A stretch of 64,000 nucleotides of DNA from Paenibacillus sp. FSL H3-0469 (GCF_038051945.1 NZ_CP150302.1:3348001-3412000), one strand, 5' to 3'. Counted from the first letter of the stretch, positions 23,317 to 33,016 are shown. The notes: generated by a model from the sequence alone, not told the origin. Numbers and translations: made by a program.

Positions 23317-24987
23317 TTATGCGTTGAAAAGCGAGGTGTTCCGCTGGGTTGCGGGGTTATCCTTGCCTGAATATCTGGAGATCATTTGTTTGATGCTGCT
23401 AAGCTTGAGCGGCTTGCTGATGTATCCGTCCATCCCGGCAGCGGTACAGCGGTCTTGAATCCCCTCCATCACATTCGCAGTCATCGCAATGATCACTGTC
23501 TTGTCGGGAGAACCGCTGCTTTCCTGACGAATCAGGGAGGTTGCTTCAAGTCCATCCATCACCGGCATCTGCAGGTCCATGAAGATAAAATCATAAGCAC
23601 ATTTCCGGGCCAGCTCTACAGCCTGGTTCCCGTCCTCGGCCACATCAGCGCGGTACCCGAGCTTATCCAGCATGCTAACCATAAGCCGCTGGTTAATCGG
23701 ATGGTCATCCACGACCAGCACTTTGCTCCGGTTTGCCTCGTCTACCTGGTCCGCTGTGCCTTCCTCTTCCCGGCTGCAGCCCTCCAGCTCATGCTCAGGC
23801 ACGGCTACCTGAATACTGAATACAAAGGTAGCCCCCTTCTCTTCCATCGACTCAACACGGATATCTCCGCCCATCATGCCCACGAGGGATTTGCAGATGG
23901 CGAGGCCCAGACCTGTGCCTCCGTACTTACGGGTCATGGAGGAATCAAGCTGGGAGAATGGCTGGAACAGCCGGTCGCATTTCTCCGGCGAGATTCCGAT
24001 GCCGGTATCTTTAACCGTAAATTCCACTACCAGTTTATTATCCACTGTAGGCAGGCTGGAAGCAACCAAATACACGCCGCCCTGGTTGGTAAATTTCACC
24101 GCATTGGATACAAGGTTAATGAGCACCTGGCGCAGACGGGCCATATCTCCATAGATCAGCCGCGGGAGCTTCTGGTCGATGAAATAGGCCAGCTCCAGAT
24201 TTTTTTTGCCGGCTTCGGCAGAGAACAGACTGAACACCTCCTGAATGGTGGTATTCAGCTCGAATAATTGCTCTTCCATCTCCATCTTGCCCGATTCCAT
24301 CTTGGTGAAGTCAAGAATATCGTTAATCACAGTAATTAGTGTGTCCGCACTTTTACGGATAATCTCAGTATATTCCTTCTGTTCCGGAGCAAGCTGGGTC
24401 TCCATCAAAAGATCAATCATGCCCACTACGCCATTCATCGGCGTGCGGATCTCATGGCTCATCATCGCCAGAAACTCGGTCTTAGCCTTAGCCGCGATCT
24501 CTGCTTCTTCCTTGGCTTTGATTAATTCGCCGTTCATGCGCTCAAGCTCCAGCGTCTTTTGCTGCAGCTGCATCGCTTGAATCTGCTGCTTCTTGCTGGT
24601 CAGATACATATTCACAAAGCCTTCAATCTTCGACTTCAGAATCTGCGGGATAAACGGTTTGACCATATAATCAATAGCACCGGCAGAATACCCTGCGAAC
24701 AGATGCTCCGACTCCCTGCTGTTGGCTGAGATGAAGATGATCGGAATATCCTTGGTTTTCTCCCTGGCCTTGATTAATTTGGCGGTTTCGATCCCGTCCA
24801 TACCTGGCATCTGAACGTCCAGAACAATCACGGCGAATTCATATTTCAATAAGCACCGCAGTGCTTCTTCTCCAGAATTGGCTTTGACAAGCTTGTAATG
24901 CTGACTCTCAAGGACGGCTTCGAGTGCCAGCAAATTCTCGGGACGGTCGTCAACCAGCAGTATATGAATCGGTTCCTGAACCCCCAT
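23317..24987 (-). CDS. Soluble hybrid sensor histidine kinase, REC-HisKA-HATPase-REC
   Basis: Protein of 556 residues without membrane segments. Domains in order: receiver (about 5-125; acceptor Asp in [13 protein letters not shown]), a coiled-coil helix (130-165), HisKA with H-box [13 protein letters not shown], HATPase with N-box [13 protein letters not shown] and G boxes DTGIGISPE and [12 protein letters not shown], then a second receiver (about 425-540; [13 protein letters not shown]). AAGGAGG stands 5 bp before the ATG. It lies between the CheR-like gene (17-bp gap) and rsbV, so it is probably part of the stress-signalling set. The N-terminal receiver suggests input from another kinase, possibly the large membrane kinase upstream (inference). 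Confidence 0.88.
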   Translation of the reverse strand: MGVQEPIHILLVDDRPENLLALEAVLESQHYKLVKANSGEEALRCLLKYEFAVIVLDVQMPGMDGIETAKLIKAREKTKDIPIIFISANSRESEHLFAGYSAGAIDYMVKPFIPQILKSKIEGFVNMYLTSKKQQIQAMQLQQKTLELERMNGELIKAKEEAEIAAKAKTEFLAMMSHEIRTPMNGVVGMIDLLMETQLAPEQKEYTEIIRKSADTLITVINDILDFTKMESGKMEMEEQLFELNTTIQEVFSLFSAEAGKKNLELAYFIDQKLPRLIYGDMARLRQVLINLVSNAVKFTNQGGVYLVASSLPTVDNKLVVEFTVKDTGIGISPEKCDRLFQPFSQLDSSMTRKYGGTGLGLAICKSLVGMMGGDIRVESMEEKGATFVFSIQVAVPEHELEGCSREEEGTADQVDEANRSKVLVVDDHPINQRLMVSMLDKLGYRADVAEDGNQAVELARKCAYDFIFMDLQMPVMDGLEATSLIRQESSGSPDKTVIIAMTANVMEGIQDRCTAAGMDGYISKPLKLSSIKQMISRYSGKDNPATQRNTSLFNA

Positions 24988-25004
24988 AGGTCCCTCCTTA
25001 CCCG

Positions 25005-25880
25005 CTATTTATTTTTGCGGTATATTTTCTCAACCCGGTCCAGAGGCTCATAGCTGTCACTGTAACGAGTGAAATGAATGGATTCCTTGGAACCGAGGAC
25101 CAGCACTCCGAACCGGCTGAGGCTCTCATGGAACAAGCCATGCACATGATCGCGGAGTTCGTCGTTGAAGTAGATCATTACGTTCCGGCACAGGATCACA
25201 TTGAATTCATTGAAGGAAGTGTCCGTTGCCAGATTATGCTCTGCAAAAATGATGTTCTTGCGCAAATACGGCTGCAGAATCACTGAGTTATATTTCGCTG
25301 TATAGTATTCCGAGAAGACACCTGTGCCTCCGGCCTCCAGGTAGTTCTTGGTGTATTGTTTCATCTTGCCGATCTCATACACGCCTTCTTTGGCCTGCTG
25401 CAAGGAACGGGCGTTCATGTCCGTGGCATAAATTCTTGCCTTGTCATATAGTCCTTCCTCATGCAGCATAATTGCCATCGAATAGACCTCTTCGCCTGTG
25501 GAGCAGCCGGCGTGCCAGATCCGGATATACGGATAGGTCCGCAGGAGCGGAATGACCTTCTGACGGAAGGTCAGGAAGAGTCCGGGATCACGGAACATCT
25601 CAGTCACAGGGATCGAGAGACTGTACACGAACCGCTCGAAGCATGCACGGTCATGCAGCACCTTTTCCTGCAGGGCAGAAATGGTAGGTAAGCTCTCTGC
25701 ATGGACATGATGCCAAATGCGCCGCTTCAAGGAAGGCAGGGCATAATTCCTGAAATCATATCCATACAAACGATGTACTCCGTTCAGAAGCAGCTCAATC
25801 TCAATCTGTTCAAGCTCCTGCTTGCTCTCCTGCGGATTCCCCTGCCCCTCATATCCGTGCTCCATCGCTGCCATTGTCAT
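25005..25880 (-). CDS. rsbM: CheR-family SAM-dependent methyltransferase (RsbM-like)
   Basis: Protein of 291 residues with the CheR N-terminal helical domain (about 20-90) and a Rossmann methyltransferase with SAM loop [17 protein letters not shown], acidic [11 protein letters not shown] and the motif [12 protein letters not shown]. No chemotaxis genes are nearby. In B. cereus RsbM, a CheR-type enzyme encoded beside rsbK and rsbY, methylates the sensor kinase RsbK and dampens sigma-B. The same neighbourhood here supports the same role. ATG 25880 has AAGGGAG 5 bp upstream. The name is by context, not measured similarity. Confidence 0.82.
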   Translation of the reverse strand: MTMAAMEHGYEGQGNPQESKQELEQIEIELLLNGVHRLYGYDFRNYALPSLKRRIWHHVHAESLPTISALQEKVLHDRACFERFVYSLSIPVTEMFRDPGLFLTFRQKVIPLLRTYPYIRIWHAGCSTGEEVYSMAIMLHEEGLYDKARIYATDMNARSLQQAKEGVYEIGKMKQYTKNYLEAGGTGVFSEYYTAKYNSVILQPYLRKNIIFAEHNLATDTSFNEFNVILCRNVMIYFNDELRDHVHGLFHESLSRFGVLVLGSKESIHFTRYSDSYEPLDRVEKIYRKNK

Positions 25881-25955
25881 CAATACTCCCTTGCCTGTGC
25901 CGTATTTCCGTACTTGGTTTGAACCTGCTGTATAGCTATTACCCCGAAATCACCC

Positions 25956-28900
25956 TTACGAATACAACCAGACGCGCATTAACGAAAGAAGCTGATCTGT
26001 ACTGATCGGTTTCTTCATGTAATCGGAGGCTCCGGCTTCAATACACTTGGCCCGGTCCTCCTTCATAGCCTTGGCTGTGAGGGCGATAATCGGCAATTTC
26101 TGGTACTGCGGCATCTGCCGGATGCGGCGCATAGCTTCATACCCGTCCATCTCGGGCATCATCATATCCATCAGCACCAGGTCATAATCAGTCTGTTCGA
26201 CAAGCATGTCGATGGCCTCGCGGCCGTTCTCGGCAAATTTCACTTCCATGTGATAGCCTTCGAGCACACTGGAGAGGGCAAAGACGTTGCGGATATCATC
26301 ATCGACGAGCAGAATTTTTTTGCCGTCAAACAGCTCCTCTTTATTGTGCAGCTTTTGCAGGATTTTACGCTTATCCTCCGGCAGATTTGCTTCTACCCGG
26401 TGCATGAACAGTGTGGTCTCATCCAAAAGCCGTTCCGGCGAGCGGACATCCTTGATGATAATGGATTCCGCATATTTGCGCAGCTTGGTCTCTTCCTTGC
26501 TGTCCAGATCCTTGCCGGTATAAATAATAATCGGCAGATCGTTCAGCTCCTCATCGTCGCGGATCTGATCCAGCAGCTCGAAGCCGGTCATATCATCCAG
26601 CATCAGATCAAGCACCATACAGTCATATCTCTGCTTGTGCAGTTCATTCAAAGCCTCTTGGCCCGAAGACACCGCCGTAATCACTACATCATCATGTCCG
26701 ATAAGCTCCTCAATGGAGCGGCGCTGGATATCGTCGTCCTCGACAATCAAGAGATGCTTCATCGTGCTGGCGGTATAGTTCTCAATCTGCGAGAAGGCCC
26801 GGTCCAGCGCTTCGCGCGAGGACGGCTTTCTGAGATAGGCCATCGCTCCCATCATGAGTCCCTGCTTCATTTCATCATTCACAGAGATCACATGCACCGG
26901 AATATGACGCGTCTGGGAATCGCTCTTGAGCTCCCTCAGAATCGACCAGCCATCCATGACCGGCAGCTGGATGTCGAGGATGATCGCGTCCGGCAGCAGG
27001 GTCTTGGCCATCTGCAGGCCGATATCACCCTGCAGGGCTACCAGTCCCTTAAAGCCGCGCCCGCGGGCCATGCTCAGCAGGATCTTGGCAAAGCTCTCGT
27101 CATCCTCAATAATCAGCAGCACTTTGTCGCCGCTGGCCAAAGAATCGCGGTCATCTTCCACAACTACAGGCATAGCAGGTGTAGGCGCGATATCCCCTGC
27201 TTTATCCCATGGCAGTTCCTCACGGAACTCCTCAAGCTGCAAGGGCTCCCCGGCAGGAGCGGCTTCTACCGCTCCCGGCAACAGGCTGAAGTTCCCCTGA
27301 ACCGGCAGATACAGTGTGAATATACTGCCCTGCCCTTCACGGGACTCCAGTCCGATGGCTCCGCCCATCAGGCGGGCTAATTCGCGGCTGATCGAGAGGC
27401 CAAGCCCCGTACCGCCATATTTGCGGCTCGTCGTACCGTCAACCTGCTGGAACGCCTCGAAGACGATATCCATCTTATCAGACGGGATACCGATGCCGCT
27501 ATCCTTGACAGCTATGGCAATATAATCATAATCATGCGGCAGATAGGCAGGCAGCCGCTTGACGTCCGCACGGCTGACAGAGAACTCCACATACCCTTCG
27601 CTGGTGAATTTGAAGGCATTGGACAACAGGTTACGCAGAATCTGCTTCAGTCTGTGACTGTCGCTATATACACTGTCCGGCAGCGGCTCGTCAAAGGACA
27701 GGCGCAGCGACAGCCCCTTCTGCCCAGCCAGCGGAGCAAAGTTCTGCTTCACGAAGGTCTTCAGCTCAATCAGCGGAATCTCTTCATGATTCAGCTCCAT
27801 TTTGCCGGCATCGACCTTGGACAGATCAAGAATCTCGTCAATCATCTTAAGCAGATCTGCACCTGACATATAGATGGTATGGGCAAATTCCACCTGCTTC
27901 TCGCTCAGATTGCCCTCCTTATTCTCTGTAAGGAGCTGCGAGAGAATGAGCAGGCTGTTCAGCGGGGTGCGCAGCTCATGGGACATATTGGCCAGGAATT
28001 CGGATTTGTATTTGCTGGTTACCGCAAGCTGCATGGCCTGCTTCTCCAGCTGCATGCGGGCATGCTCGATTTCATCCTTCTTCTCTTCAACCTCCTGCAC
28101 CTGATCCTGCAGTGCACGGGTCTTGGAGACCAGCTCTGTATTGTAATGCTCCAGCTCTTCCTGCTGGCGCTGCAGCAGCTCCTCTGAGCGCTTCAGGGCA
28201 TCTGTCTGCTCCTCCAGATTCTCGTTGGAGCGGCGCAATTCCTCCTGCTGGGTCTGCAGCTCTTCCGACTGGCATTGCAGTTCTTCGGTCAGTGCCTGCG
28301 ATTCGCGCAGCAATTCCTCAACCACAAGCCTGCGGCTGATGTTGTTCAGAATAATCCCCAGATTACTGGAGAGCTGATGAAGCAGTTCATTCTGCAGCAC
28401 CGAGAACGGTGTGAAGGAAGCGAATTCCACTACACCCAGCACTTCATCCTCGAATAAAAGCGGGTGAATGGAAATATAACTCGGATGCGCTTCCCCGAAT
28501 CCCGAAGAAACCGAGATATAGTTGTCTGGTGCCTCTGTCAGCTTGATCGGCAGCTTATCCAAGGCGCTCTGCCCGATCAGCCCCTGACCAATCTCGAAGC
28601 TCTCCTTCGGCGTAACTCCCTCCTCACCGGCATAGAAGGCGCTGCTGACCAGCAGGTTCGGATTGTCCTGGCTCTTCAGGTAGACGGCACCATACTGCGC
28701 TCCCAGCACCGGCGTGAACTCACTGATGAAGGTCTGGGATACCTGATCCAGTGAGCTGACACCGCGCAGCAGCTCAGTAACCCGGGCAATGTTGGCATTC
28801 AGCCAAGCCTGATCACTCTGTGCCTGGGAATAGGATCTCTCCAGCTCCTGCTTTTGCTCAATATCCTCAGCCATCCGCTGAAATACCCGTGCTACATCAC

Positions 28901-29624
28901 CAATCTCATCCTTCGACCTCACCTTGATCCTGCGGATCGCCCGCATTTTGCCGTTGCCGAAGCTGGTAATCATCATGGAGACGACGCTTAGGCCGCGCGT
29001 GATACTCGGTATCACCCACAGAATGACACCCAGCCCGAGCAGCAGCCCCAAGACCATGATCAGGGTGACCATCTGAATCGATCTGCTCGAAGCCTCCTGG
29101 GCATTGGCAGTCTCCTCGGTCATGCGGAAGGCATTGTAATCAGACAACGCATTCAGACTGTTCAGCACCTCGTTCTGAACATCCTGCCCTTCTGCGTTGC
29201 GGTACGTGTTGGCATTCTGAAAGTATCCGGCTCCCAGCATCTCCAGAACCTTATCCTGATATTTCAGATACGCAGAATAGGAGTTCTCAATCCGGGATAA
29301 TATTTGCAGTTCCTCTGCCGTCTTCAGCGTGGCCTTAATGTTCTCCAGATGCTCCGCAGACTTGAGGACCTTACTGTCAATCTCGGCCTTCTGCGCTTCC
29401 AGGGTTACAGTATCGGCATTAAGCATGGAAGTCGTCAATATCCTTGCCATGTCGTTTACTTCCCCGCGAAGTCCTGAAGAAGCCCGGCCCTTGCTATACC
29501 TCTCCTGGTAGCTGTCCAGCTGACTGCTCATATAATGAAGCCTGTCATAGCCGATCAGGGTCAGCGCAAGCATAATCGCCAGCATGGCACTGAAGCCGAT
29601 CAGCAGTTTAGCCTTTATCTTCAT
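25956..29624 (-). CDS. rsbK: Large membrane hybrid sensor kinase (RsbK-like) with three receiver domains
   Basis: Protein of 1222 residues. Order: TM1 (about 5-25), an extracytoplasmic helical sensor resembling CHASE3 (about 30-175), TM2 (about 180-205), HAMP, GAF (about 280-430), a long coiled coil (440-555), HisKA with H-box NMSHELRTPLNS, HATPase ([30 protein letters not shown]), then three receivers with acceptor Asp in AIILDIQLPVMDG, CMVLDLMLDDMTG and LVLMDMMMPEMDG. The ATG overlaps the stop of the REC-PP2C gene (ATGA). Layout and neighbours match B. cereus RsbK, which signals to RsbY; three receivers is more than I recall for that protein. Likely the main stress sensor of this locus (inference). 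Confidence 0.88.
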   Translation of the reverse strand: MKIKAKLLIGFSAMLAIMLALTLIGYDRLHYMSSQLDSYQERYSKGRASSGLRGEVNDMARILTTSMLNADTVTLEAQKAEIDSKVLKSAEHLENIKATLKTAEELQILSRIENSYSAYLKYQDKVLEMLGAGYFQNANTYRNAEGQDVQNEVLNSLNALSDYNAFRMTEETANAQEASSRSIQMVTLIMVLGLLLGLGVILWVIPSITRGLSVVSMMITSFGNGKMRAIRRIKVRSKDEIGDVARVFQRMAEDIEQKQELERSYSQAQSDQAWLNANIARVTELLRGVSSLDQVSQTFISEFTPVLGAQYGAVYLKSQDNPNLLVSSAFYAGEEGVTPKESFEIGQGLIGQSALDKLPIKLTEAPDNYISVSSGFGEAHPSYISIHPLLFEDEVLGVVEFASFTPFSVLQNELLHQLSSNLGIILNNISRRLVVEELLRESQALTEELQCQSEELQTQQEELRRSNENLEEQTDALKRSEELLQRQQEELEHYNTELVSKTRALQDQVQEVEEKKDEIEHARMQLEKQAMQLAVTSKYKSEFLANMSHELRTPLNSLLILSQLLTENKEGNLSEKQVEFAHTIYMSGADLLKMIDEILDLSKVDAGKMELNHEEIPLIELKTFVKQNFAPLAGQKGLSLRLSFDEPLPDSVYSDSHRLKQILRNLLSNAFKFTSEGYVEFSVSRADVKRLPAYLPHDYDYIAIAVKDSGIGIPSDKMDIVFEAFQQVDGTTSRKYGGTGLGLSISRELARLMGGAIGLESREGQGSIFTLYLPVQGNFSLLPGAVEAAPAGEPLQLEEFREELPWDKAGDIAPTPAMPVVVEDDRDSLASGDKVLLIIEDDESFAKILLSMARGRGFKGLVALQGDIGLQMAKTLLPDAIILDIQLPVMDGWSILRELKSDSQTRHIPVHVISVNDEMKQGLMMGAMAYLRKPSSREALDRAFSQIENYTASTMKHLLIVEDDDIQRRSIEELIGHDDVVITAVSSGQEALNELHKQRYDCMVLDLMLDDMTGFELLDQIRDDEELNDLPIIIYTGKDLDSKEETKLRKYAESIIIKDVRSPERLLDETTLFMHRVEANLPEDKRKILQKLHNKEELFDGKKILLVDDDIRNVFALSSVLEGYHMEVKFAENGREAIDMLVEQTDYDLVLMDMMMPEMDGYEAMRRIRQMPQYQKLPIIALTAKAMKEDRAKCIEAGASDYMKKPISTDQLLSLMRVWLYS

Positions 29625-30793
29625 TCCATATCGGTTCCTTTCTTCAGCGAGATCCAGACCAGACATTTATCGTCATCACGGTCCGCGTTAACAGGCTCGC
29701 TCAGGAATGCGGCGCGCACCAGGTCTTCCTGCCAGTCATGAGTGGTATTCAAGTGTCCGATCATGAATTGCAGCTGCTCCTCCTGGCCGCCCTCGACCAT
29801 CTCCAAAAGGCCGTCCGTGAACAGCACCAGATGCCCCTCATCCTCATAGCTCAGGCTCTGCTGCTGGATATCGATCCGGTCAAACAGTCCCACAGGGTGG
29901 CAATTGCTCTCAAGCAGCACCGGAGTCTTAGCGTCTCCTTCAAAGAACAGCGCCGGCGGATGCCCTGCATTCACATAATTAATCCGCTTCATGCGGGTAT
30001 CAATGACAAGATAAATGGCCGTGAAATAATACTGGACCAGCTGCTTCTCAATATAGAGCTGATTGAATCGTCTGTTCAGCTCCTGAATGACTTTCTCCGG
30101 CTCCACATACGTAGTTACGGTATCCTTCAGTACAGAGGCCAGGAACATACAGAACAGGGAAGATGAGATGCCGTGCCCCATCATATCCAGCAGGATCACC
30201 GCATAACGCCCGTCCCCCAGCGGATACCAGGCATACAGATCTCCAGCCAGCTCGAAGGAAGGCTGATAGATGGCATGCACCTCCAGAGTCTCCTCGGCCA
30301 GCGGCAGACTGAGTACCGCATTCTGCACCAGGGCAGCCAGCTTCAATTCATCCTGTATCCGCTGGTCCCGCTCCTTATGCCAGTCCTTCTCACGCTTCAG
30401 CCGCAGCGCGAGGCGGATGCGGGCCATCAGCTCCACCTTGTTGATCGGCTTCGTCACATAATCCACCGCTCCGGCATCCAGCGCCTCGGCGAGCTTCTTA
30501 GAGTCACCTACAGCCGTAACCATAATAATAGGAATATCCTTCAGATGCTCATATTGCTGAACTACACGGCAGGCTTCAATCCCATCCATTTCCGGCATCA
30601 TCATATCCAGCAGAATCAGGTCCACGTCAGAGGGCCGTGGCTGCCCGTTCTCTTCCCCTGCACCGACGCCCAGCAGCTTCAGCATATCTTTAGCGGACGA
30701 AGCCGTTATGAAATTCCGGTAATCTTCCTTCTTGAGGATTTCACGAATGATAATTACATTGGTAGGATTGTCGTCTACGATTAATATTCTCAA
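29621..30793 (-). CDS. rsbY: Response-regulator PP2C serine phosphatase (RsbY/RsbU-like)
   Basis: Protein of about 390 residues: N-terminal receiver (about 1-125; acceptor Asp in LILLDMMMPEMDG, Lys in DYVTKPINK), a linking helix, and a C-terminal SpoIIE-type PP2C domain (about 165-385; GDLYAWYPLGDGRYAVILLD and HGISSS with metal Asp/Gly, later TDGLLEM and RDDDKCLVWI). Such enzymes dephosphorylate RsbV when the receiver is phosphorylated. TTG 30793 is favoured, with AGGTG 6 bp upstream and a product beginning RILIVDD; GTG 30802 is the alternative. First gene of a likely rsbY-rsbK-rsbM-kinase transcript. Confidence 0.88.
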   Translation of the reverse strand: MRILIVDDNPTNVIIIREILKKEDYRNFITASSAKDMLKLLGVGAGEENGQPRPSDVDLILLDMMMPEMDGIEACRVVQQYEHLKDIPIIMVTAVGDSKKLAEALDAGAVDYVTKPINKVELMARIRLALRLKREKDWHKERDQRIQDELKLAALVQNAVLSLPLAEETLEVHAIYQPSFELAGDLYAWYPLGDGRYAVILLDMMGHGISSSLFCMFLASVLKDTVTTYVEPEKVIQELNRRFNQLYIEKQLVQYYFTAIYLVIDTRMKRINYVNAGHPPALFFEGDAKTPVLLESNCHPVGLFDRIDIQQQSLSYEDEGHLVLFTDGLLEMVEGGQEEQLQFMIGHLNTTHDWQEDLVRAAFLSEPVNADRDDDKCLVWISLKKGTDME

Positions 30794-30922
30794 GCTCTTC
30801 ACCTCACACGAATAATATTAAGACCCTAAACCCGCAACTCTATCGTTCTATCATACGATATTTACACGGCCTGTTACCATCCAGCTAGATATTGGCATAA
30901 AACAGGTTCCGGCTTCAACAAA

Positions 30923-30964
30923 GTAACCTCCAGCTCCACTACATCTAGTGGGACTGGAGGTTAC
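30923..30964 (-). terminator. Hairpin, probable terminator of the YflT-like gene
   Basis: An 18-bp stem with one mismatch, GTAACCTCCAG... / ...CTGGAGGTTAC, with TTTGTTG after it on the minus strand. It lies about 50 bp after the stop at 31016. Confidence 0.55.
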
Positions 30965-31015
30965 GCTATTGTACTATTGATGTCAACAAATGAGGCCAAC
31001 GAAGCTCACCCGCGA

Positions 31016-31363
31016 TTATTGTGGGTTTCTTTTGGCAATAACCAGAACCTTGCCTGTATCCAGCTCTTTCTCGTAAAATGCCGCCTCCGCTGCGCTGAAG
31101 CCCAGTGAAGTAATCTTGAAGCGTAAAGCGTCGCCACGCGAACGGAAGAGGTTGGCAATGGCACCGAACAGCCCTTCTTCGCTCAGCCCCACTTCATTAG
31201 TATCTGCGGCGTCTACAATACGCCCTTCGCGGTCTTCATCGTGACTAATCACATAAAGATCCTCTCTGGTGTAGCCGCTGCTGCGGAGCCGATTCACTTC
31301 TTCTATCGCCTGAACGCCGTTCTCCAGCAGCTTGGCATAAGCCTGTGTACCGGTTGAATCCAT
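31016..31363 (-). CDS. General stress protein 17M-like (YflT family)
   Basis: Protein of 115 residues matching the YflT/GSP17M domain: N-terminal helix with NGVQAIEEVNRL, then GYTREDLYVISHD and a C-terminal KVLVIAKR strand. In B. subtilis yflT is sigma-B-dependent, which fits the position beside the sigma-B regulators. ATG 31363 has AAGGAGA 8 bp upstream. No sigma-B promoter was found directly before it. Cytoplasmic; biochemical function unknown. Confidence 0.82.
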   Translation of the reverse strand: MDSTGTQAYAKLLENGVQAIEEVNRLRSSGYTREDLYVISHDEDREGRIVDAADTNEVGLSEEGLFGAIANLFRSRGDALRFKITSLGFSAAEAAFYEKELDTGKVLVIAKRNPQ

Positions 31364-31454
31364 GAAATCACTCTCCTTCATAATGAATAAGGGCTTAGCC
31401 ACCGGATAGATGACTGACCATTCATTAACCAATACCGCCGTATTTGAATCAGCT

Positions 31455-31991
31455 TCAGAAGGAATACGCGTCGAACAAATCCACGCCGTCCCATTCCCCG
31501 CTTTTCATATTACGGTAGATCTTGAGCGCGGCCTCTCCTCTAATGTAAACATCCCCATCCTCGGCTTCAAAATCAGGCGCTCCCAGCATATCCTGCACGT
31601 TCATCGTCTGGGGATGGAGCACCTGCCCGTTAAGACTCAGACCGTATTGCCCTGCATGAGCAGGCGAAACATGTACATAGAGGACGACACCGCCGCATAC
31701 CCCCGCCGAGCTATCGGCATATTGATATTCAAGGCAACCCGCCCAAGGATCTTCAGCAATCTGCTGTGGCGTTCCCTTGGCCTGCAGCAGCTTCTCTTCC
31801 GTCATATATAAGCTAATCCCGGACAAAGAATCGAAGCTGCTTATGTAAGGATCGGCAACTGCGCTATGCTCGAAGGCGAACATTGCCGGCAGCTGTGCGG
31901 CGGTACCGGGAGCGGGCGTAACCGTCTCTCCTTGCGGCGGTGCAGATATGAAGGGAGAAAGCAGACTAAGCAGTAGAATAACCATTTTCAT
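31455..31991 (-). CDS. Secreted hypothetical protein
   Basis: Protein of 178 residues with an N-terminal signal peptide (MKMVILLLSLLSPFISA), no lipobox cysteine and no other membrane segment. The mature part contains two similar ~45-residue modules: GISLYMTEEKLLQAKGTPQQ with CLEYQYA, then TMNVQDMLGAPD with DVYIRGEA. This is the arrangement of SmpA/OmlA-like or DUF4309-like folds. ATG 31991 is used because AAAGGCGGG lies 6 bp upstream. It is 80 bp after the DUF948 gene and may be co-transcribed with it. Function not recognised. Confidence 0.72.
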   Translation of the reverse strand: MKMVILLLSLLSPFISAPPQGETVTPAPGTAAQLPAMFAFEHSAVADPYISSFDSLSGISLYMTEEKLLQAKGTPQQIAEDPWAGCLEYQYADSSAGVCGGVVLYVHVSPAHAGQYGLSLNGQVLHPQTMNVQDMLGAPDFEAEDGDVYIRGEAALKIYRNMKSGEWDGVDLFDAYSF

Positions 31992-32071
31992 AGGATTCCC
32001 GCCTTTCATGAGCTTTCATGAGCTGGTATTGCCCCGTCCTGTGCCCCGCCGCATATCATGTCATCAAGGTA

Positions 32072-32578
32072 TTAGTGGCGGAATTTCTGCCAGATCGCGG
32101 CGGCTGCATCCACGCCTTTGAGGGCTGTAGCAATCTTGCCCTTGGATTTGCTTGAACTCACTGCCTCATAGGATTGAACGGTTCTCTCCTCCGCCGGTGT
32201 TAACGGGACTTCTGCGATAGAGACCGATTTTGCCTTATCCTTCAGTTCACGTGATTTACGGAACTTCTCAATTACCGTTACCGATACCTGCTTCACGGTC
32301 AATGTCAGCTCGTTCATGACATCGCCCAGATTCTTCACGGAATCCACGATCGGGTCAATCTTCTGGATTTTGCCCTGGACATCGGCAGTGATGTCATTGG
32401 CATGCCGGACTGTTGTTTTCACTTCATAGGTTAGCTCATCGATAGTCTTCTGAACCTCCTGCAGCGTCTGGCTGACCTTGTCGAGCGAGTCCTTCGCCGA
32501 TTTCAAGGTTTTGATTAAGAAGAATACGAGTACTGCAAAGGCGATAGCAACCAGTGCTACGCTAAGTTCAATGATCAT
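32072..32578 (-). CDS. DUF948 (YtxG-like) membrane-anchored stress protein
   Basis: Protein of 168 residues: N-terminal membrane anchor (about 2-24), then a long coiled coil (25-110; KDSLDKVSQTLQEVQKTID, then KIDPIVDSVKNLGDVMNEL), typical of DUF948 proteins. In B. subtilis the homologous ytxG is in the ytxGHJ stress operon. A GTTTCG-N14-GGGTAA promoter 62 bp before the ATG ties it to sigma-B. AAGGGG precedes the ATG. Confidence 0.85.
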   Translation of the reverse strand: MIIELSVALVAIAFAVLVFFLIKTLKSAKDSLDKVSQTLQEVQKTIDELTYEVKTTVRHANDITADVQGKIQKIDPIVDSVKNLGDVMNELTLTVKQVSVTVIEKFRKSRELKDKAKSVSIAEVPLTPAEERTVQSYEAVSSSKSKGKIATALKGVDAAAAIWQKFRH

Positions 32579-32639
32579 AGTAGATAACCCCTTCCAAAAG
32601 TGTTTAAATTGTCAGTTTCCCCTGTGTGATACTGCATAG

Positions 32640-32665
32640 TTACCCTTACAGAATTCGGCCGAAAC
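32640..32665 (-). promoter_or_regulatory. Putative sigma-B promoter of the DUF948 gene
   Basis: Minus strand GTTTCG (32665-32660), 14-bp spacer, GGGTAA (32645-32640). It shares spacer length and overall form with the element upstream of rsbV. Confidence 0.65.
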
Positions 32666-32768
32666 AAAGGCCAAGCCCCTGGAATCCTCTTCCTTTCCTC
32701 CCTGTTTCAAATGGATAAGCCCCGTTTAAACAATGATTACATCAAGCGCACAGAAAGGATGACATCTC

Positions 32769-32936
32769 ATGCTAAGATGGTCTATAATTCTGCTGGTAGT
32801 GGCCCTGATTGCGGGTATCTTCGGATTCTTCAATATTGTGGCGGCAGCTGTCGGCATCGCCAAAGTATTGTTCTACATCTTCCTGATCCTCTTCGTGGTC
32901 TCACTCTTTATGGGGCGCAGGGGACGATCAATGTAG
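32769..32936 (+). CDS. DUF1328 (YtjA-type) small membrane protein
   Basis: Protein of 55 residues beginning MLRWSIILLVVALIAGIFGF, with two transmembrane helices and a short basic tail (GRRGRS). This is the DUF1328 family, known in enterobacteria as YtjA, of unknown function and often stress-linked. AGAAAGGA stands 9 bp before the ATG. It is divergent from the DUF948 gene; a hairpin terminator follows. Confidence 0.85.
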   Translation: MLRWSIILLVVALIAGIFGFFNIVAAAVGIAKVLFYIFLILFVVSLFMGRRGRSM

Positions 32937-32979
32937 GCAAGCATACCGTTAACTGACTGCCGGCCAGGCAGTGCTCAAG

Positions 32980-33016
32980 GCCCGGAGGTCTTTCGTGAGA
33001 AAGCCTCCGGGCTTCT
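32980..33016 (+). terminator. Terminator of the DUF1328 gene
   Basis: GCCCGGAGG (32980-32988) pairs with CCTCCGGGC (33004-33012), followed by TTCTTG. The T run is short. Confidence 0.6.

Noticed and set aside
23386..24267. 293-codon plus-strand frame opposite the soluble hybrid kinase
   Set aside because: Shadow of conserved kinase and receiver codons; no domain or ribosome site.
26250..27380. 376-codon plus-strand frame opposite the large hybrid kinase
   Set aside because: Antisense shadow of the receiver domains. The translated sequence is His/Gln/Leu-rich in the manner of antisense frames and lacks a start signal.
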